DNA of 64,000 nt, from assembly GCF_041929845.1 (NCBI RefSeq), contig NZ_JBHEEH010000001.1, positions 186,001-250,000 of the forward strand, read 5' to 3'. The notes under the pieces were generated by a model. The model was not told the DNA's origin and did no database searches. It worked only from the letters and a program-made list of their open reading frames with translations. Positions 6,700 through 15,259 of this stretch are shown in pieces. The stretch is from Paenochrobactrum pullorum. GTDB taxonomy: Bacteria > Pseudomonadota > Alphaproteobacteria > Rhizobiales > Rhizobiaceae. The stretch's first letter is position 1. The number at the start of each line of letters is the position of its first letter. The translations under genes and the position numbers were made by a program.

Positions 6700-9627
6700 A
6701 TGATGATGGACGGCAGCCTGTTATTCCTGCTTGTCCTGCTTCCATTTACCGGCAGTTTAATCATTGGACTTTTCCGCTCGGTTGATCGCACGTCGGCAAC
6801 ATGGATTACGGGTGGCGTTGCGCTTGGCGCATTTTTATTAACGCTGGCTCTTTATCCTTTTGTATTTAATGGACAAGTTTTACGTGCCAGCGTTGAATGG
6901 TTGCCTGATTACGGGCTGAACCTTTCTTTTCGCATGGATGGTTTTGCTTGGCTCTTTGCGGTTCTCATCACCGGAATCGGCTTCCTTGTCGTGGTTTATG
7001 CGCGCTATTATATGGCGCAAGAAGACCCGGTTCCGCGTTTTTTCTCGTTCTTTTTGGCCTTCATGGGCGCGATGCTGGGCGTGGTTCTATCCGGAAACCT
7101 CATTTTGCTTGCTGTGTTCTGGGAACTCACCAGTATCTTCTCGTTCCTGCTGATCGGCTATTGGTACCATAATGTCAGCGCCCGTGATGGCGCGCGTATG
7201 GCTTTGACGGTGACCGGTATTGGCGGATTTGCGCTGCTTGTTGGTGTGCTGCTGCTTGGTCATATGGTTGGCAGTTATGATCTGGATGTTGTGCTGGCGG
7301 CCGGCAATGTGGTGCGCACCCATCCGCTTTATGTGCCGGCTCTGGTGTTGATCCTGCTCGGCGCTTTCACCAAAAGCGCGCAATTTCCGTTTCACTTCTG
7401 GCTTCCGAATGCAATGGCTGCGCCAACGCCGGTTTCCGCATATCTGCATTCGGCCACCATGGTAAAGGCGGGCGTATTCTTACTTGCACGTTTTTGGCCG
7501 GTGCTGGCAGGCACTGAAGAATGGTTCTGGATTGTCGGCCTTGCCGGTATGACGACTTTGGTGATCGGCAGTTTCTTTGCGATGTTTCAGCAGGATCTCA
7601 AAGGTTTGCTGGCTTATTCGACCATCAGCAATCTCGGACTTATCACGGCACTTTTAAGTCTTGGCAGTCCGCTTGCAGCAGTGGCTGCGATTTTCCACAT
7701 GGTCAATCATGCGATTTTCAAAGCGTCGCTGTTTATGGCGGCGGGTATTATCGACCATGAAACCGGTACGCGCGATATGCGTAAGCTCAGCGGTTTGTTC
7801 AGAGCAATGCCTTATACGGCGACACTTGCTATGGTGGCGAGTGCCGCGATGGCAGGTGTGCCGTTGCTCAATGGTTTCATCTCCAAGGAGATGTTCTTTG
7901 CCGAAGCGGTTGAAACCCATATGGACTCATGGTTTGACCGTTCAACGCCATATCTGGCGACCCTTGCCGGTATCTTCACGGTAGCCTATTCGGTGCGTTT
8001 TATCCATTCTGTCTTCTTTGGCCCTTCGCCGCACGATTTGCCGCACGAACCACATGAGCCGCCACATTGGATGCGTTTCCCGATCGAATTTTTGGTGGTG
8101 CTCTGCCTGTTAATCGGCATTATTCCAAGTCTTTCTATCGGCCCGTTCCTGCATTCGGCTGTGCTGTCGGTGCTCGGCAGTGATACACCTTATTATAGCC
8201 TCTCGGTATGGCATGGTTTCAACGTGCCGCTCTTGATGAGCTTCATCGCTATGATTGGTGGCTTCCTGCTTTATGCATTGTTGAAAAACTATTTCGAGAC
8301 CAGTGAAGGCGGGCCGCCATTGCTGCGCAATGTCAAAGCGCAACGTATTTTCGAGCGGGTGCTGGTCACTGTTTCATGGAAATGGGCGCGTAGCATTGAA
8401 AGTCGTTTCATCTCGCGTCACTTGCAAACACAATTGCGCATTGTGGTGCTGATTGCCATGCTGGCGGCAGCGTGGCCGATTTACAAGGTCGGCATTGGTG
8501 TTGGCCAAATGGGCACGCAGCCGGTTGATTTGATCTTTGCGCTTTTATGGGTCATTGGCGGCATTTGTGCCATCGGTTCGGCTTATCTGGCAAAATTCCA
8601 TCGCTTAGCCGCGCTTATTTTGCTCGGCGGGGCAGGGCTTGTCACCTGTATCACTTTTGTGTGGTTCTCGGCGCCTGATCTGGCGGTGACGCAGCTGGTG
8701 GTGGAAATTGTCACCACAGTGCTTATTCTGTTGGGGCTGCGTTGGCTGCCGAAACGCTGGGAAGATCCGGATCCGTTTCCCGTGCCGTTCGGTGCACGTA
8801 TGCGCCGCTATCGTGACGTGATTATTGCTGCCATCGGTGGTGTTGGCATGACCATCATCGCTTATGCAGTAATGACACGTCCGGCACAAAGAGGCATCGG
8901 CGATTATTTCTTGGAAAACGCCTATACAGGTGGCGGCGGTAAAAACGTCGTCAACGTTATTTTGGTTGATTTCCGCGGCTTTGATACGCTGGGTGAGATT
9001 GCGGTGCTGGGCATTGTCGGTTTGACGGTCTTTGCGCTGTTGCGCCGTTTCCGTCCGGCAGCTGACAGTGCAGGTTCCACGCCACAGCAGAAAATTCAGG
9101 ATGCTTATGACGAGGCGGCACCGGATCGTAACAGCGGTGATACTTTGCAGGATTATCTGGCGGTGCCGTCGGTTATCATGCAGTGGTTATTTCCGGTCAT
9201 TATCGTTTTTGCGGTTCATTTGTTCATGCGCGGACATGATGCACCGGGCGGTGGATTTGCGGCCGGTATTGCACTGGCGATTGCGTTTATCTTGCAATAT
9301 CTGGCAGCTGGCACGCGCTGGGTGGAAGACCACTTACGTATTCTGCCGCTTAAATGGATCGGTCTTGGTTTGTTGATAGCGGTTGCGACAGGGGCAGGGG
9401 CCTGGGTTTTCGGTTATCCGTTCCTCACCTCTTATTTCCAATATGTGGATCTGCCATATATCGGCAAAATGCCGCTTGCCAGTGCGCTTGGCTTTGACCT
9501 TGGGGTGTTCTCATTGGTTGTTGGTGCAACGGTATTGGTGCTGATTGCATTGGCGCACCAATCGATCCGTCGTCATCGCGTTGAAAAAAATACGGGTGCG
9601 AACCCGGCGGCTAAGGAGGCAAACTGA
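6700..9627 (+). CDS. mrpA: Mrp/Pha cation/H+ antiporter, fused subunits A and B
   Basis: 975 residues, the largest subunit of the multi-subunit antiporter that exchanges Na+ or K+ for protons. The first ~560 residues are NuoL-like, with the essential Glu in VFWELTSIFSF and Lys in FTKSAQFPFHFWLPNA. The last ~160 residues, from about residue 820 (VPSVIMQWLFPVIIVFAVHL, then GHDAPGGGFAAG), are an MnhB/MrpB domain, making this an A-B fusion as in rhizobial PhaAB. GGAGG precedes a run of ATG codons, so the first two Met are interchangeable starts. First gene of six tightly coupled cistrons. Confidence 0.95.
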   Translation: MMMDGSLLFLLVLLPFTGSLIIGLFRSVDRTSATWITGGVALGAFLLTLALYPFVFNGQVLRASVEWLPDYGLNLSFRMDGFAWLFAVLITGIGFLVVVYARYYMAQEDPVPRFFSFFLAFMGAMLGVVLSGNLILLAVFWELTSIFSFLLIGYWYHNVSARDGARMALTVTGIGGFALLVGVLLLGHMVGSYDLDVVLAAGNVVRTHPLYVPALVLILLGAFTKSAQFPFHFWLPNAMAAPTPVSAYLHSATMVKAGVFLLARFWPVLAGTEEWFWIVGLAGMTTLVIGSFFAMFQQDLKGLLAYSTISNLGLITALLSLGSPLAAVAAIFHMVNHAIFKASLFMAAGIIDHETGTRDMRKLSGLFRAMPYTATLAMVASAAMAGVPLLNGFISKEMFFAEAVETHMDSWFDRSTPYLATLAGIFTVAYSVRFIHSVFFGPSPHDLPHEPHEPPHWMRFPIEFLVVLCLLIGIIPSLSIGPFLHSAVLSVLGSDTPYYSLSVWHGFNVPLLMSFIAMIGGFLLYALLKNYFETSEGGPPLLRNVKAQRIFERVLVTVSWKWARSIESRFISRHLQTQLRIVVLIAMLAAAWPIYKVGIGVGQMGTQPVDLIFALLWVIGGICAIGSAYLAKFHRLAALILLGGAGLVTCITFVWFSAPDLAVTQLVVEIVTTVLILLGLRWLPKRWEDPDPFPVPFGARMRRYRDVIIAAIGGVGMTIIAYAVMTRPAQRGIGDYFLENAYTGGGGKNVVNVILVDFRGFDTLGEIAVLGIVGLTVFALLRRFRPAADSAGSTPQQKIQDAYDEAAPDRNSGDTLQDYLAVPSVIMQWLFPVIIVFAVHLFMRGHDAPGGGFAAGIALAIAFILQYLAAGTRWVEDHLRILPLKWIGLGLLIAVATGAGAWVFGYPFLTSYFQYVDLPYIGKMPLASALGFDLGVFSLVVGATVLVLIALAHQSIRRHRVEKNTGANPAAKEAN

Positions 9628-9965
9628 TGGAGATTGTACTCTCGTTAGCCATTGGCATTCTGACAGCATCCGGTATCTGGCTGATTTTACGTCCGCGTAC
9701 ATTTCAGGTGATTATCGGGCTGTCGCTGATTTCTTATGCGGTTAATTTGTTTATCTTCAGTATGGGGCGGTTGCGCAGCAATGCAGCACCGGTGTTGGAG
9801 GATGGTCATAATGTTGTCTCCGGTCTTTACGCCGATCCGGTACCGCAAGCATTGGTTCTGACCGCTATTGTGATCGGCTTTGCGATGACGGCGCTCTTTC
9901 TTGTCGTTCTTCTGGCCTCACGTGGTCTGACCGGCACTGACCATGTAGACGGACGGGAGAATTGA
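9627..9965 (+). CDS. mrpC: Mrp/Pha antiporter subunit C (NuoK-like)
   Basis: 112 residues with three hydrophobic helices, homologous to NuoK. Motifs include GLSLISYAVNLFIFSMG and ADPVPQALVLTAIVIGFAMTA, the conserved 'DP.PQALVLTAIVI' core of MrpC/PhaC. Its ATG overlaps the stop of the A/B gene (TGATG), indicating translational coupling. It acts in the membrane complex with subunits A/B and D-G. Confidence 0.95.
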   Translation: MEIVLSLAIGILTASGIWLILRPRTFQVIIGLSLISYAVNLFIFSMGRLRSNAAPVLEDGHNVVSGLYADPVPQALVLTAIVIGFAMTALFLVVLLASRGLTGTDHVDGREN

Positions 9966-11626
9966 TGATGGATTGGACCCATCACCTGATCATTCTTCCT
10001 ATTTTGCTGCCTTTGACGACAGCGGCCTTGTTGCTGATGTTTGATGAGCGTCGCCGGAAGTTGAAATCTGCTATCAGTCTGGCTGCAACGGTCTTATTAT
10101 TAGTGCTGACAATCACTTTGATGGTCAGGGCTGAAAATATCGCACCTGTGGCTGAAGTTTATTTACTTGGCAACTGGGCTGCACCCTTTGGCATTGTGCT
10201 GGTACTGGATAGGCTATCAGCACTGATGATGGTGCTTGGAGCAGTACTTGGTATTGCAGCACTTATTTATTCAGTGGCGCGCTGGCATAAAGCGGGCCCG
10301 CATTTCCACACTTTGTTCCAGCTGTTATTGATGGGTATCAATGGCGCATTTCTGACCGGTGACCTCTTTAATCTCTTTGTTTTTTTTGAGGTGATGCTGG
10401 CAGCTTCCTATGGTTTGGTGCTGCATGGTACCGGCGTTATGCGCGTTAAGGCCGGTCTTCATTATATTGCAGTCAATCTGGTGGCATCATCCCTGTTTTT
10501 GATTGGTGTCAGTCTGATTTATAGTGTGACCGGATCGCTTAATATGGCTGATCTGGCGGTGCTGATTCCCGATGTTCCGGCAGAAGATCGCATGCTTTTA
10601 GAGGCAGGTGGCGCGGTGCTCGGCATTGCTTTCCTGATCAAAGCCGGTATGTGGCCGCTCAATTTCTGGCTGCCTGCCACATATACTGCCGCTGCGGCGC
10701 CTGTCGGGGCGATCTTTGCGATTTTAAGTAAGGTCGGCATTTATGTGTTGTTGCGTCTGTCACCATTGTTCTTTGGAGTGAGTGCCGGCATGTCGTCGGG
10801 CTTTGGAGATGACGGCATTTATTATGGCGGTATGCTGACTATTGCTTTCGGGCTTATCGGTGTGGTTGCCTCGCAGGCTTTTGGACGCTTGGCTGGTTAT
10901 AGTATTCTGGTGTCCTCTGGCACGCTTTTGGCGGCAATCGGCAGCGGCAATACTGCCATGACCGGCGGCGCACTGTTTTATATGGTTTCTTCCACTTTAA
11001 CGATTGCGGCTTTCTTCCTGCTGATTGAACTGATCGAGCGCGGACAGGATGCGGCGGCCAATGTGTTGGCGGTCACTATTGAAGCCTATGGTGACGAAGA
11101 GGAAGAAGAAGAGGAAGATGAGGTTGGCATCGTTCTGCCGGGCACTTTGGCGATTTTAGGCGGCTGTTTTGCTGTGATCGCTATTTTGCTGATCGGCTTA
11201 CCGCCATTTTCAGGCTTTATCGCCAAATTTGTGTTGCTGACTGCTGTACTTAACCCTGAAACCTCCGATCCGGCGATTACGGATGGTTTGCCATGGCATA
11301 GCTGGGTGTTGATGGCGCTGATTGTATTATCGGGTCTTTCTGCACTTATTGCCATGACCCGTAGTGGTATCCGTACCTTCTGGGCATCAATGGAGGGACG
11401 TGTACCGCGGGTGCTTGTGATTGAAGTTGTGCCGATTGCCGGTCTGTTGTTTATTTGTCTGGCGCTGACGATTCTGGCAGGTCCTGCCATGAATTACATG
11501 AATAAAACGGCTGCCGGATTGCATGACCCTTCGCAATATATCAACAGCGTTTTACAGACACCGCGGGTGGTTAAAGAGGGAGCATTATCAGTTCTGCCCC
11601 TGAAACAAGAGGGTGGTGCACAATGA
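9962..11626 (+). CDS. mrpD: Mrp/Pha antiporter subunit D (NuoN/NuoM-like)
   Basis: 554 residues, a 14-helix proton-translocating subunit. Visible are the conserved Glu in VFFEVMLAASYGL and the Lys segment FLIKAGMWPLNFWLPATYTAAAAP. A strongly acidic loop (GDEEEEEEEDEVG, around residues 380-392) interrupts the hydrophobic part; a shorter acidic stretch in the same place is typical of rhizobial PhaD. The start overlaps the end of subunit C by 4 bp. Confidence 0.95.
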   Translation: MMMDWTHHLIILPILLPLTTAALLLMFDERRRKLKSAISLAATVLLLVLTITLMVRAENIAPVAEVYLLGNWAAPFGIVLVLDRLSALMMVLGAVLGIAALIYSVARWHKAGPHFHTLFQLLLMGINGAFLTGDLFNLFVFFEVMLAASYGLVLHGTGVMRVKAGLHYIAVNLVASSLFLIGVSLIYSVTGSLNMADLAVLIPDVPAEDRMLLEAGGAVLGIAFLIKAGMWPLNFWLPATYTAAAAPVGAIFAILSKVGIYVLLRLSPLFFGVSAGMSSGFGDDGIYYGGMLTIAFGLIGVVASQAFGRLAGYSILVSSGTLLAAIGSGNTAMTGGALFYMVSSTLTIAAFFLLIELIERGQDAAANVLAVTIEAYGDEEEEEEEDEVGIVLPGTLAILGGCFAVIAILLIGLPPFSGFIAKFVLLTAVLNPETSDPAITDGLPWHSWVLMALIVLSGLSALIAMTRSGIRTFWASMEGRVPRVLVIEVVPIAGLLFICLALTILAGPAMNYMNKTAAGLHDPSQYINSVLQTPRVVKEGALSVLPLKQEGGAQ

Positions 11627-12108
11627 GGTGGATTTTCCCTTATCCGATTTTGTTTGCAGCGCTTTTGCTCTTTTGGTTGTTGTTGAATGACTTCACACTT
11701 GGCGCACTGATCTTTGGCTCAATCGTTGCATTTGTTGCGTGTCATGCCATGACGGCGCTGGTACCGCAAAAGCCTAAAATTCGTTCATACCGGCTCATTC
11801 TGGTGCTTGTCTGGCGTGTGTCGCTGGATATTTTGCAATCCAATATTGCTGTGACAAAAATTATCCTGTCGCGCCATGATCGTGGTCGTCGTGCGGGGTT
11901 TGTGGCAATTCCCTTGCAATTAACCGACCGGATGGGCTTAGCTATTCTGGCTTGTATCATTACCGCGACACCGGGAACTGCATGGGTGGATTATCACGCA
12001 GCCAACGGCGAATTACTGATCCATGTGCTGGATCTTAAAGATGCGCAGGAATGGAGAGATTCCATCAAGCAGCGCTATGAAGAACTGTTACTGGAGATTT
12101 TTGCATGA
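11623..12108 (+). CDS. mrpE: Mrp/Pha antiporter subunit E
   Basis: 161 residues: two N-terminal hydrophobic helices, then the MnhE soluble domain with AILACIITATPGTAWVDY and ELLIHVLDL. The 'TPGT' motif is the hallmark of MrpE/PhaE. An ATGA overlap with subunit D and another with subunit F indicate translational coupling along the operon. MrpE is thought to aid assembly or activity of the antiporter. Confidence 0.93.
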   Translation: MRWIFPYPILFAALLLFWLLLNDFTLGALIFGSIVAFVACHAMTALVPQKPKIRSYRLILVLVWRVSLDILQSNIAVTKIILSRHDRGRRAGFVAIPLQLTDRMGLAILACIITATPGTAWVDYHAANGELLIHVLDLKDAQEWRDSIKQRYEELLLEIFA

Positions 12109-12386
12109 GTGCAGCCCTCTTGTTCTGGTCATTGATGGCCTCGCAGTTCATGCTGGTGGCAGCAATGCTTTGCGCGCTTTATCGCTTGGTGACAGGCCCC
12201 AGAGCGCAAGACCGTGTATTGGCGATGGATGCGCTTTATGTCTGTGCCATGCTCCTCCTTGTGACCTTCGGTATTCGTACCGGCACCAATATTTATTTTG
12301 AAGCCGCCTTGACCATTGCCTTACTCGGATTTGTTTCCACAGTGGCTATGGCGAAGTTCCTGATGCGCGGTGAGGTCATCGAATGA
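12105..12386 (+). CDS. mrpF: Mrp/Pha antiporter subunit F
   Basis: 93 residues with three hydrophobic helices. The conserved core YRLVTGPRAQDRVLAMDALY and the following helix match MnhF/PhaF. It overlaps its neighbours on both sides by 4 bp. Confidence 0.92.
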   Translation: MSAALLFWSLMASQFMLVAAMLCALYRLVTGPRAQDRVLAMDALYVCAMLLLVTFGIRTGTNIYFEAALTIALLGFVSTVAMAKFLMRGEVIE

Positions 12387-12736
12387 CAAACGCAGCCGAT
12401 CTGCCGCTATGGGCAGCCATTTTAGTTTCATTGCTTTTATTGCTTGGTTCCGCTCTGACACTGATCGGTACTATAGGCATGGTGCGTTTTAAGAGTTTTT
12501 ATGAGCGCATTCATGCGCCTACATTGGGCACAACCTGTGGAGCAGGGGGGATTTTAATCGCTTCTGTGCTCTTTTTTTCCATTCTGGAAAGCCGGCTGAT
12601 CATTCATGAAATTTTGATAACAGCATTTGTAATTGTGACCACACCTGTGACATTGTTATTATTATCGCGGGCGGTCATTCATCGTGACAGAACCGACGAT
12701 AGCCGGCAATTACCTGATCCTTCCGATAAAGAATAA
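12383..12736 (+). CDS. mrpG: Mrp/Pha antiporter subunit G
   Basis: 117 residues with three hydrophobic helices. GTIGMVRFKSFYERIHAPTL is the diagnostic MrpG/PhaG motif ('G..G..R..d...R.HA'). It is the last gene of the operon, overlapping subunit F by ATGA. The short C-terminal tail is hydrophilic. No clear terminator follows; the next gene starts 182 bp later behind its own operator-like repeats. Confidence 0.93.
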   Translation: MTNAADLPLWAAILVSLLLLLGSALTLIGTIGMVRFKSFYERIHAPTLGTTCGAGGILIASVLFFSILESRLIIHEILITAFVIVTTPVTLLLLSRAVIHRDRTDDSRQLPDPSDKE

Positions 12737-12839
12737 GCCACTTGAAATAGAATAATCGGAAGAAAAGGGGGGAAACTGACGCCTGAGGGGGCCGAAGTTG
12801 CTGCGACCTATTGTCCGGTTGTTCAATGTTGTTGTCTGT

Positions 12840-12902
12840 AACGGTTGTTGAACCGTTCAGATTGCGTTATCTGAATTTCAGTAATTTCTGAAAATTCAGA
12901 AT
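12840..12902 (+). promoter_or_regulatory. Two adjacent inverted repeats before the GbsR-cyd operon
   Basis: AACGGTT-GTTG-AACCGTT (12840-12857) is a perfect 7-bp inverted repeat. About 13 bp later CTGAATTTCAG and CTGAAAATTCAG form a second, slightly imperfect dyad (about 12871-12899). Both lie in the 80 bp before the regulator start and are candidate operators, possibly autoregulatory. Confidence 0.45.
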
Positions 12903-12918
12903 TTACGGGAGAAATATT

Positions 12919-13509
12919 TTGGAATTAACGCCTATTATACAATCCTTCGTGCTGCATTTTGGCGAGATGGGTAGCCGGTGGGGTATCAACCGCACCGTCG
13001 GGCAGATTTATGCATTGCTCTATGTATCTGCCAAGCCTTTGTGTGCAGATGAAATTGTGGAAGCATTGGGTGTTTCACGCTCGAATGTTTCTATGGGAAT
13101 TCGCGAATTGCAGGGCTGGAATTTGGTGCTCTTGCGCCATATCCCGGGTGACAGAAGAGACTTTTTCACCACCCCTGATGATGTTTGGCAAATTTTACGC
13201 ACCCTCGCCGAGGAGCGTAAGAAACGTGAAATTGATCCGACACTGAGCGTGTTGCGTGAAATTTTGATGGAGCAGCCGTCTGAAGAAAACGACCGTTTTG
13301 CCCAAAGCCGTATGCAAGATATGTACGGTCTGATCGAGCAACTGACCAATTGGTATGATGATGTCAAAAAGCTCGAAACAGAGCGTTTGATGACCCTGTT
13401 GGCTCTTGGTGCAAAAGTGACCCGTTTCCTGGAAACAAAAGACAAAATTGTTTCGCTTGGACGCGGCCGCTCGGCAGCAAAGAAAGATGTTAATAAGAGT
13501 GATCCATAA
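12919..13509 (+). CDS. GbsR/MarR-family transcriptional regulator of the cyd locus
   Basis: 196 residues. The N-terminal half is a winged helix of GbsR type: MGSRWGINRTVGQIYALLYV (the GbsR signature), then EALGVSRSNVSMGIRELQGW as recognition helix and the wing HIPGDRRDFF. The C-terminal half is helical. The start is TTG, with GGGAG 8 nt upstream. It is followed without a gap by cydD, so it very probably regulates cytochrome bd production; which ligand it senses is unknown. Some GbsR proteins sense betaine or choline, but the context here points to respiration. Confidence 0.85.
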   Translation: MELTPIIQSFVLHFGEMGSRWGINRTVGQIYALLYVSAKPLCADEIVEALGVSRSNVSMGIRELQGWNLVLLRHIPGDRRDFFTTPDDVWQILRTLAEERKKREIDPTLSVLREILMEQPSEENDRFAQSRMQDMYGLIEQLTNWYDDVKKLETERLMTLLALGAKVTRFLETKDKIVSLGRGRSAAKKDVNKSDP

Positions 13510-15259
13510 GGACAAAGACAACAGGCCTGACAGTGAGGCGGATTTAGTCGTGTTGGAAGCGGCAAAAAAACCGCGCAAAGCGCGCCGTCCGCGTCGCGCC
13601 CAGCCACCTTTGCTCAAAAAGGGTGGTTGGCTTCAGGTTTTCGCATCTTTGTTCTGGATACCTCAGGCTGCACTGCTGGCCTATGCGGTGGGGCTGATTG
13701 CCAATAACCAGTTTGACAACCGCATTTATTGGCTGGCAGCTGGTATTTTACTGCTTGGTACATTGCGCGCTTTACTGGATGCTGCGGGTGGACGCATGGC
13801 GTATCGGGCGGCTCGTGAAGCTTTAACGCAAATGCGTGGTCACGCCTTGCAGTCTTTAAGCGCCCGTTCTCCGCTTGATGCCAGTCGTCCTGCTTCGGGT
13901 GAGTCTGCAAGCATTTTGGCAGAACAGGCCGAAATGATGGTACCATATCTCTCGCGCTTTGTGCCGATCCGTCAAAAAGTGATGATTGTGCCTTTTGTGA
14001 TCCTTGGCGTTGTGCTGTGGTATTCATGGACATCGGCATTGATCTTGTTGATTGCCGCACCGCTTATCCCGCTTTTTATGGCCTTGATTGGTATGCGTGC
14101 ACAAAAAGCCAGTGAAGAACAGCTGGTGGAAATGGGCAGCATGAACGGTTTTCTGCTGGATCGTTTGCGCGGTCTGGCAACAATCCGCAGTTTTGGTGCG
14201 GTCGATCAAACGGCTTTGCGTTTGCGTGACAATGCCGAAACACTGCGTAAAAAAACCATGGTGGTTTTGCGCATCGCTTTTTTATCCTCAGCTGTTTTGG
14301 AACTATTTTCTGCGCTTGGCGTAGCAATGGTCGCAGTTTATATCGGCTTTCACCTGCTGGGGCCGCTTAATTTCGGCGCATGGGGTGGTAAGCTTGTTTT
14401 AAGCGAAGCTTTGTTTGTGCTGCTGCTGGCGCCAGCTTTTTTTGAGCCGCTGCGTGAATTATCAAATGCGTGGCATGATCGGGCCAGTGGTGAAGCTGCC
14501 ATTGACGCATTGGAAAATTTAAGTGTTCATCAGGCTCCCATCGTCGGGGCAGGGCAGAAGTGTAACCATCAATTCAAACCGCAAGGCACATCCATTACGC
14601 TCAATGCCATTACCTATAGCTATCAGGCAGAGCGCAAAGTTCTGGAAGATTTTAATCTTGCCGTACAGGCTGGTGAAAAAGTGGCTATTCTTGCACCAAG
14701 CGGAATGGGGAAATCCACGATCCTGGCACTGATTGCCGGTTTAATTCGCCCGCAAGCAGGCTGTGTAGAAATCGGCGGGCAGGTTTTAACTGATGAAAAT
14801 GCTGCCGCACTACGTCGGCAAATGGTATGGGTCGGGCAAAAGCCACATATTTTTGCAGGTTCTGTCCGTTCTAATATCAGTCTGCATCGCGATCATATTG
14901 ATCAAACCCATATGGATGGTGCCTTGCAAACAATGGCTTTGTCGGACGTTGCCAATGTGATGAACAATCACATGCTTGGTGAAGGCGGCATCGGTTTGTC
15001 GGGTGGTGAGGCTTTGCGTCTGGCTTTGGCGCGTGCTGCAGTTGATCCGGATGCGGCGATCATTCTGGCCGATGAGCCGACGGCGCATCTCGACCGTGAA
15101 ACGGCAATACAGATCACTCAAAGCTTGCTTGCCTTAGCCAAGGGTAAAACGCTCTTGGTGGCTACCCATGATGAAGCTTTGGCTTGTCATATGGATTACG
15201 TTATCCGGCTTGATGATGATCAATCACTATATACAGAAGTCAGGAGGGCGGCAGAATGA
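13499..15259 (+). CDS. cydD: Glutathione/cysteine ABC exporter subunit CydD
   Basis: About 586 residues. N-terminal six-helix ABC exporter domain, then an ATPase with Walker A APSGMGKST, a slightly divergent signature LSGGEALRLALARA and Walker B IILADEPTAHLD. CydDC exports thiols to the periplasm and is needed to assemble cytochrome bd. The start is ambiguous: the frame is open from a TTG at 13448, but GTG at 13499, which overlaps the regulator's stop by 11 bp, is chosen as less invasive; ATG at 13487 is also possible. The N-terminal ~45 residues are basic (KKPRKARRPRR). Confidence 0.92.
   Translation: MIHKDKDNRPDSEADLVVLEAAKKPRKARRPRRAQPPLLKKGGWLQVFASLFWIPQAALLAYAVGLIANNQFDNRIYWLAAGILLLGTLRALLDAAGGRMAYRAAREALTQMRGHALQSLSARSPLDASRPASGESASILAEQAEMMVPYLSRFVPIRQKVMIVPFVILGVVLWYSWTSALILLIAAPLIPLFMALIGMRAQKASEEQLVEMGSMNGFLLDRLRGLATIRSFGAVDQTALRLRDNAETLRKKTMVVLRIAFLSSAVLELFSALGVAMVAVYIGFHLLGPLNFGAWGGKLVLSEALFVLLLAPAFFEPLRELSNAWHDRASGEAAIDALENLSVHQAPIVGAGQKCNHQFKPQGTSITLNAITYSYQAERKVLEDFNLAVQAGEKVAILAPSGMGKSTILALIAGLIRPQAGCVEIGGQVLTDENAAALRRQMVWVGQKPHIFAGSVRSNISLHRDHIDQTHMDGALQTMALSDVANVMNNHMLGEGGIGLSGGEALRLALARAAVDPDAAIILADEPTAHLDRETAIQITQSLLALAKGKTLLVATHDEALACHMDYVIRLDDDQSLYTEVRRAAE

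Noticed and set aside
6545..6745. 66-codon frame antisense across the mrpA start
   Set aside because: Covers the mrpA promoter and ribosome site; no support.
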